Part shown: piece by piece, positions 57,034 through 64,000 of the stretch | Layout of the letters: each line of letters opens with the position of its first letter | Position numbering within the stretch: position 1 is the first letter of the stretch | DNA from: Bemisia tabaci | Lineage: Eukaryota; Arthropoda; Insecta; Hemiptera; Aleyrodidae | Assembly: GCF_918797505.1 (NCBI RefSeq) | Contig: NC_092797.1 | Location: 32,873,372-32,937,371 of the forward strand | DNA: 64,000 nt | Direction of reading: 5' to 3' | Notes under the pieces: generated by a model | Told to the model about the DNA's origin: nothing | The model's input: only the letters and a program-made list of their open reading frames with translations | Databases searched by the model: none | Position numbers and translations under genes: made by a program

Positions 57034-57270
57034 CTCGGGCCTGGAGGACATGGCGCATAAGTGTAGTTTTTGAAAAAATTAGGAATCTAATCATTTCCAG
57101 TAAAACTAGTCTTAATGCGCATGCTTTGAAAAGTTTACTCCCGAATTCCAATATTTAAGCGTCTGAACTTTCCTTCCGCCATAAGGATCCAAATAATTTC
57201 AACACTTCAAACATGAATTTCTCGAAATAGCCAAAACTGTTCTTATGCGCATTGTCCTCCAAGCCCCTCA
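57034..57270. mobile_element. MITE family D, copy 3
   Basis: Right end TATGCGCATTGTCCTCCAAG, then CCCCTC, is intact. Left end is eroded to CGGGCCTGGAGGACATGGCG. Interior words AAAAAATTAGGAATC and AGGATCCAAATAATTTC follow the family order. Confidence 0.75.
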
Positions 57271-59090
57271 AATGAGATAACGATGCCGCAGCTTAAAAGA
57301 AGTTAATTTGACATCGTTTTGACTAATGATCACCTATGAACCCTGGAACTGAACCCATTGGCAACAGATTATGACAGATATTTGGTTTTATGATTATAAT
57401 ATGAACTTTGTAAAAATCGAAGTGAAGGAGGGGTTGCGATTTGAGCCGAAATCTCCACGGAATCGGGAAACTTTTGGATATATGACGGTTGACGATGCAT
57501 ATTAACCAGAAATAATCGAGTTTTGCTAATATTCACATTTTTCACTGCAAAACAGGGACCTAAATATGGCTTCGGAGCCCAAAATAGCAAAACATTCTCG
57601 TTTTTCGCAGTTCTACATCAGCTTTCGACTTTGGCCCATAGGTGACGGGCCATGGGCTTCGAAGATGATGTCACGGACACCTAGGCACGTAACATTGTTG
57701 AATATGATCAACCGTCTCCCTCGGGCTCAAGTTCAAACTCGAACTTTTCCAACTTTTTAGCCCAAAATAGCTGAAAACTCCCGTTTGACCCATATTTCAT
57801 TCAAGTTCTAGACTAAACCCAGAGCTTGTCTTCACATATAATGGATTCATAGAGCTTTGCTATATTCTTGAATGTTCTCACAAGTCACTTGAGTGATTCT
57901 TAGTTTAAAATGAATTGCACACTAATGCACATATGGGTAAACTTGTCAACTCCAGATTGCTACGTGCTAGGTATCCCTGGCATCATATTCGAAGCTCATG
58001 ATACGTTTCTTTCGGGCCCTGGTCGAAATCTGAGGTAGAACCGCGAAAACGTAGATTTTAGCCAAAATAGTAGAATTTCAAAAAGCCAAAATAGCCAAAT
58101 CAGCGGAACCACTCGGGAGTTCCTTGAAAAGTCGCCACTACTAGGACTTAAACCCAGGACCTACTGAACCTGTAGATTCCTGGTGGCGGAAAGAAAGGAT
58201 ATAAGCCGCAGTCCGCATTTTAGGTCGGTAACGTCGTTATTAATATTTAAACAGCTAAAGCATTTTTCGGAAAATTGACAATGTTGCCAAAAAAAGTAAT
58301 AGTTTATTCATCGGTACAATAGGGAACGTTGGAATAAAGTTACTTTTAAAGAGAAAAAAACAAAGCGCCCTTACTTAGTGTCGAATGCGACAAACACTTA
58401 TTTTAACTCTCGGATGCAACTATTCGGGCTCCATGGATGTCCATGTTGCATACGCACGGATGTGAAGGCGTTTTGACTGTCCAGGCACATCCCGCTTTAC
58501 ACGCTGCGCGGCGCCAACAGTGGACTTTCCTGCTAGGATCCAAAATTACAGAGCGCTTTCAATTCCTCGTTTATACTACCGAGATATCTCGTACGTAAAA
58601 CAGGCATACGCCACTGCACACTGACTCAGGAAGTTAGTATCTTTTGCGGTCAAGTTTTTGCACACCGATGCGCGAAAGTGATTTGTGGGGCAACTATTCT
58701 TGCCTAAGGGCTGTGTTTGATGTATAAGTGAAGAATTAAAGGTACTCTGTCATTATAGATAATTGCAGTGAAAACCTTAACAAAAAACCAAATAAAAAAT
58801 TAGAAACAAAATTAGGTTGAATGCATGCAATGCAACTCGAAATGCAGTAATTGATTGATTCCAGTCAAATCCTTCCATTGATACAGGTCCTTTACTGTAG
58901 ATATTTTTCTACTAAACTCGGTCTAATTAATGCATGATCAGGATACCCGTATTCAAGCGGCGTACCTCTCGAGAGATTGGTTCACCTACCTTGTCTTAGT
59001 TTCACACTTTCAGTTCAGAGTGTTGCCTATACTATATTTAATTTTGTTTCGATTGACGTTAAAAGTTTACTGTTTAAAGTAGTGTATATT
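57271..59090. other. No gene seen
   Basis: Non-coding. GCCAAAATAG-type words recur at 57580-58110. Near 58140-58180 the minus strand reads GGTCCTGGGTTTAAGTCC, vaguely like a tRNA-derived box B, but no fold or box A supports a tRNA or SINE. Confidence 0.4.
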
Positions 59091-59840
59091 TACATAAAAG
59101 TCGCTTTTACGGCGTCCCCTCTGCGACACACCTAATCGCCATTCTTGTGTATCGATACAGAGGTCATCTAGTAAATGGCATCTTGTAATTCCGTCTTGAA
59201 TGACACATGTCCACGATTTTGCTGGACGTCCCCTACGTCAACTCCCAGGAGGAACTCAATCTAGTACCTTCTTAGGATATCTGTCATCCGCCATTCTTTG
59301 AACATGACCATACCAGACAAGCTATTTGGTCATAATTTCATGCACGATGTTCTGCTCGGCGTTCATGATCTCACTCACTCCATCGTTCCTTACGTGATCT
59401 CTCCTAGAGATTCCGGCTGATCTTCGCCAGAAATCTATTTCAGTTTAATTGCCTTAAGAATTTTTCGGGTATGATCTTTCATGGGCCATACTTTACTTCC
59501 GTGGGTCAGAATTCTTTTGATTATGGTGTTATAAATCAATCTCTTTTTTTCTTTGGAGATACTTTGATCCCAAAGAATCCTATTTAACATATAACAATAG
59601 CTTTCCTTCCATGCAGGTTTCGATCTTTTATGGCTTCGTCCATCTTTCCATCCTGGGATATTCGAACTCCTAAATATTTGTAATATTCGCAGCTTTTAAT
59701 ACATCATCAATCTTCTAGCTCTATGTCTTGCCGATCCCCTCCTATCGTCAACTTTTCTGTTTGCTGTTGGTCTTTTCTGTTTTATGTAGTGTAATCCTTT
59801 CCCTCTTCGTATTTGTTTGCAATTTTAATCACGAAAGGTC
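59091..59840 (-). pseudogene. RTE-type reverse transcriptase tail, decayed
   Basis: Read on the minus strand from about 59840 down, translation with several stops and frame changes gives, in order: KLTIGGDRQDIELED; CEYYKYLGVRISQDGKMDEA; a segment with WDQSISKEK and ILTHGSKVWPMK; FWRRSAGISRRDHVRNDG; LVWYGHVQRMADDRYPKKVL; and CHLLDDL...EWRLGVSQRG. This is the same tail as the other three copies but extends further upstream into the thumb region of the reverse transcriptase. It is the longest and most degraded copy. No target duplication was found. Confidence 0.82.
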
Positions 59841-60402
59841 GATCTCGAATACTCTTTCCCTGATGTTGTCCGTGTGTCTAACCGTGAACCACGAGGAGGT
59901 TGAAGGCATTTAAGTGCCCTTGATTATCTGTGGGAGAAAAATTAACTCCATAGCCCCTTGTTTCACTTTCTATCGGGGCCCTCTGCTCCTGTTCGGTCGG
60001 ATTTCGACCCCCGCCCCCGCTTAAGAGCCAAGATCACGCTCAGGAAAACAGTGTCTGATCACGAAGCGTCGGGTTCACAGGTCAACGTCAGCCAGATCTG
60101 CCATTTCTCACACAATGCCACTGCACTAAGAAAAAGAACCGCATCAGCATTCATGAACGTTGCTGAAGTTCCATCGAGAGAATTAGAATTTTCTGGAAAC
60201 TTAAGAATATGTTTTTCCTTCAGTTTTGGAATGAATTTTACTCCGATCTAAAGTATCTGAAATTTTCGAAGAAACATATTTACAAAAACCGTCAAAAATT
60301 TATGTTTGATCGGGAAGAATTTGGCAGTATTACAATCTGCATAAACGTTTTTCCTAATCGTGGCAGAATGGTCCACTACTCTTGACGTCTTAGAGCACGA
60401 TT
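59841..60402. other. No gene seen
   Basis: The plus frame at 59958-60251 has no domain. GATCGGGAAGAATTTGGCAG, then CATAAACGTTTTTCC, near 60309 may be a trace of a family B end. Confidence 0.4.
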
Positions 60403-60649
60403 GAGAGGCTTGGAGGATAAGGCACATAAGTGCAGTTTTTGCTGTTCCGAGAAATACGTGTTTGAAGTTTCGAAATCACATGGATCGTCATTGTGAAAAA
60501 AGAGTTCAAGCGTTCTTTTTGACGCTTAATAATTGGAATTTGGAAGCGAATTTTACCGCAGCATATGTATTAAGGCAAGTTTTACTTACAATCATTATAT
60601 CTCAACTTTTTCGAAAACTCCACTTAGCGCTTTGTCCTCCAAGCTCCTC
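60403..60649. mobile_element. MITE family D, copy 4 (reverse orientation)
   Basis: Ends GAGAGGCTTGGAGGATAAGG and GCTTTGTCCTCCAAGCTCCTC-like; the interior runs opposite to copies 1-3 (GTTCCGAGAAATACGTG first, TCTCAACTTTTTCGAAAAC last). The 4-bp duplication GATT lies on both sides (60399-60402 and 60650-60653). Confidence 0.82.
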
Positions 60650-60653
60650 GATT

Positions 60654-62996
60654 AGACTATTCAAAATCAGGTGAGAAGTGTTTTTATACTAGAGCATAGT
60701 GTTATTGTGTAGAAAAATGTGCTCTATTAAATCTTCATGACCCGCCTTAGGGAAAAATGCATAGAAAAAAACGAGGCGAAATCGAGAAAAACTAACGATT
60801 TCCAAGTGTAATAAATACCAGCTGCTACCTTAACCGCTCAACTTGTTTCGATATGGATGAGAGAGCGTCAGGAACACTAAAAGTAGAGGACCATTCATTG
60901 GAAATTAATTTTAAAGACTATAAAATATATCATTAGCTCATTTCTTACACTCCGTTTCAGTGTTCATAATTCTTAGCGTGAGATAAATGATTTAAGTGAT
61001 AACAGAGCGTACAGTCAGCTCTTATGTGTGCACCTAACCAGTCACAACACTCAAAGTTACTGAACATTACGCTTTAATTTGGTCTTACTTAACTCATTTG
61101 GTTACTTATTTTGAGTATCATTTGTTTTTCTTAAAATATAAATTAAACTGTCAAAGTTGTCAGCATTTGCCCTACCATGTTTACCACGCTAATCCAATTT
61201 TACGGCAAGGATTTATACGCGAGTAGTTTGAGAAATTTTCAGTTACGAATTGTATGATCTCTCTTTTTGACCGTCTGCGCTCTCTAAAATTGCTTTTAGT
61301 GCATGTAGCTTTCTTTTCAATCCATGATCTGTTAATCGAAGTTTTTTAAATGTTTTTTTAAAACGATTTGTTTCATTAATGCAAGACAGTACAAGCATAG
61401 ACAAAAACAGCAAAAAAACAAATATTGAAATGTAAGTGCATTGTTAATTACTCAATGCGGGTACATAACATTCATACCAGGATCTTGCACAACAGTCAGA
61501 ATTATGTAAACACTGGTGCAAAATTCAAGCGTCAATCCGGTCATTTTTGCACAGTCTAAACTAATGCAACGCGTTGAGCGGGAAGTGACGTTTGTCGGCC
61601 AATAACACTATGCCATGCCAAACTTATCAATTGTCCACGGTCAGGTCTTGATGCCAAATGGTTTATTTTCTTTAAATGCCAAATAAATCACCGTCGCAAA
61701 GTTGACTGTCATCAGATAATTAAACAGATCCTAAAAATGACGACTGAAACACTGAGCGACCTTGGAAAGAATGGATAAACCATTAACCATTTCCCATAAC
61801 CCACAGCGAACTAATTCACACGAACATCTTAAAATTAAAAATGGATATGTTGTGTTTTACATCGTGTAAAATTTTATGAATCCTTTCAAAAGCTGTAAAG
61901 CCATGTTTTTTTAAAATAAAAATGAATTAGTAATGTTTTGAAGTAAAATATGAAACTGAATATTTTCAAATTTAGTCGGTGAGCGTCGAGGGTAGCTATA
62001 AAAAGAAATTGGTCAGCGTGTCCAATTTTGATGATGAGGGGCTGGAAATAAAAAAAAGCAGGCAAACAGACCTTCGAGTTCAAAAATTAATTTAAGCGAA
62101 GTTTTATGTATAAGACTTTCAAATGCTCCTAGTTGTTTAGTTTGTTTTTTGTCTAGTTTAGTTGTATCTATTGTGTATTAATTGAAGTCGGGCAACAGGA
62201 TTATTTTATAATGAAAGAAAAGAGGTCACTAAAGGCACAAGACCCATTCTGCCCATCCCAACGACACCTCCATCTCATAAATAGATTACACGAAAATTAC
62301 TCACCGAATACAAAAATTACATGCAATACCAACAGAGTACGAAAATGGGAGCTGCGAAATTGTTCCGTTTGCAAACGAATACCACGATTCGCCGCTATGA
62401 AAACATTTTTTTAGCAACCTGCGTCAATCGGTTATCATCAGATGCAGTCACAAATCAGCATGATCGACTATGACGCGTTGATCTCAATAGTTTCCTAAGG
62501 GGAGACCCATGTTATGACTGAAGGCATAGATTTGTAAGCGTAGCTCATCGATGAGTCCAGATACAGTATGAAATGCTTGAATGCGAGTCCACAGACACAG
62601 TTGTGAAGAATTATTCCGGATTTGTTTTGACGGATGATTGGTTTTTGAGATTGGCGTCACCTTGCCGGATTTCCCTGTCGTGCGGAAAAGGAGATTCTAT
62701 AAGCAGTTATGAGATGAAGGATCTGAACAGTATTGGCTCCTTCTATTCGCTTCATTTTCAATTGAAAACAAACATAAATGATAAATATAGTGATGAGGGG
62801 CCTGTGGCCGCCAACTGCAGAAATAAAACTACACGTAAAAATTAGCAGAACAACCATGTTCAAGTTATTTCAGAGGTGAATGGATTCAAAAGCCGACGGG
62901 TGCACGCGAAAGAAAGCTTAAAGTATTCATTGCTGAGTGCAACATTATGCACCACTTTTTATGTTTTAATTTTGATCACCGTTTTTAAAAACCTAC
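60654..62996. other. No confident gene
   Basis: AT-rich. At 62573-62863 frames are open on both strands. The minus one starts at an ATG near 62857 with a leader-like M-V-V-L-L-I-F-T-C but ends after about 65 codons. I could not extend either into a known family. Confidence 0.4.
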
Positions 62997-63259
62997 TTAC
63001 AGTTTTTCTGAAGAGTTTCCTTGCAATTTTTTAAATGAATTCCAATATAATCATCCTCACAAGCATCCTCCCGATAAGAAACAAAACACTGAGACTGAGT
63101 GTAAGAGATAAGCTAAAGATATATTTTTCAGTCTTAAAAATTAATTTCTAATGCGTAGTAGCCTACTTTAAACGCCCGTACCGCTCTTTAAATTCAATAT
63201 CGCAACAAGTTGAGCGGTTACAGTTTTTCTGAAGAGTTTCTTTGCAGTTTTTTAAATGA
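62997..63259 (+). repeat. Pair of 42-bp direct repeats
   Basis: TTACAGTTTTTCTGAAGAGT, then TTC(C/T)TTGCA(A/G)TTTTTTAAATGA, occurs at 62997-63038 and 63218-63259 with two mismatches. The 179 bases between are not repeated. Confidence 0.75.
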
Positions 63260-63664
63260 GCTCAAATAGAAGCATCAAAATGTCGACGCGGAATTTTCGT
63301 TCGTTCCGTTTTCTTTTTATTAAACCAAAATTAATTTTAGCGAATTAAGTTTCAGAATCCCAGCTGCATCGTTTAAACATAGTCCGAGTTTCTGATTCGT
63401 TGCAATTAAGATACATATTTATCCTGTAATTGTGGTAAAAACTGGGCAGGGATCGTCAAAAGAAAACGCATTGTTTTAGTTTTGCAGCGATTTTAGCGTA
63501 GCGCAAGCCAGGGAAGGGAGCGCGTTCGAGTGTCGCGTCATCTTCATAGTGCCATGCACCTTCAATCCAGCTAGCTGCAACGTGCCTATACTCGTAGTCG
63601 CAATTATTCGAGCTCGCGTTGGGATAATCGCGGCATCGAAAAATGGGGCTTAAAGAGCCCATGT
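63260..63664. other. No gene seen
   Basis: A minus-strand frame crosses 63456-63713 and ends in MITE-derived sequence. No domain. Confidence 0.45.
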
Positions 63665-63725
63665 TATGTCTCGACGCCGTATGAGCATTCCCACGTTGCC
63701 TCGTTGCTCTCAATAAAATATTTTT
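63665..63725. repeat. MITE family B, end fragment
   Basis: GACGCCGTATGAGCATTCCC, then ACGTTGCC, is the left end of family B. The rest of the element is not recognisable downstream. Confidence 0.45.
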
Positions 63726-64000
63726 TCTTACAAAAGTTCACAGCGTTAATCGAAGTTTTTTGAACATGCAGTGACAAATGATTGGCCATCATTATCAAAG
63801 TTATATTAGGTGTAAAATGTGGTATTATTCATCAGTTTTCAAGGAGGACCCCATTTCATTAAAAAGGAATGACTTTCCGGGAAATATTAAAATATAATTC
63901 TTTCCAAAGCGCCTTACTTGCATTGAGTTTAATAGTGAGTTTTAATATATACCCTTTGAACGGAGCAATTGGTTGAGAAATATTCTGACGCGTCCCTCAA

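Noticed and set aside
58130..58190. Possible tRNA-derived SINE head on the minus strand
   Set aside because: Only a box-B-like word is present; no cloverleaf, box A or tail.
62573..62863. Opposing frames, the minus one with a leader-like start
   Set aside because: The minus frame ends after about 65 codons and a continuation needs an arbitrary shift; no family match.

Overview
The window is eukaryotic, AT-rich and mostly non-coding. It is almost certainly insect nuclear DNA. The evidence is a divergent ionotropic receptor (IR) gene of the arthropod chemosensory iGluR branch, split genes with GT/AG introns, a nuclear copy of mitochondrial 12S rRNA, mariner and RTE-type elements, and very many short foldback (MITE-like) repeats. 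The repeat style makes me lean to a hemipteran such as a whitefly, but nothing seen proves the species. I found no tRNA gene, CRISPR array or bacterial-type operon.

Genes. (1) 183-476 (+) is the last exon of a gene that starts before the window, with an unrecognised Pro/Gln-rich tail. (2) 11348-8071 (-) is an IR gene in two exons: 10351-11348 (signal peptide and extracellular N-terminus) and 8071-9452 (ligand-binding part, TM1, pore, TM3 and, after a frameshift, TM4). Its 898-bp intron holds an inverted copy of the start of exon 2 and a dead mariner-like element. (3) 42573-42637 plus 44565-46071 (+) encode the end of a signal peptide and a long Arg/Met/Glu-rich secreted protein that I do not recognise. 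A distal first exon near 29939-29965 is proposed only on splice phase and promoter-like context. (4) CpG-rich stretches at about 22.7-23.2 kb and 56.1-56.56 kb may be 5' ends of genes. The second ends in a good splice donor.

Repeats fill most of the rest. Family A is a 160-165 bp hAT-like MITE (15541, 21664, 43036; 8-bp target duplications on the first two; a relative at 591). Family B is about 250 bp with ends around AACGCCGTATGAGCC (1759, 2019, 6323, 19114, 27972 and decayed pieces). Family C is about 310 bp (15202, 22259). Family D is about 250 bp with 4-bp target duplications (51367, 52082, 57034, 60403). Family E is about 120 bp (802, 12041, 54199). One 1223-bp foldback at 12292-13514 is nearly a complete palindrome. 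Four RTE-type non-LTR retrotransposon pieces lie at 17326, 50635, 54875 and 59091. Three have 12-14 bp target-site duplications, and the one at 50635 joins two ends of the element in opposite orientation. An 81-88 bp unit containing GCGCCTACAAGACTGTG recurs at 20530, 26089, 52690 and 53220.

The most unusual structure is the IR-gene intron. The receptor transcript, if made, could fold its own exon 2 start against the inverted intronic copy.
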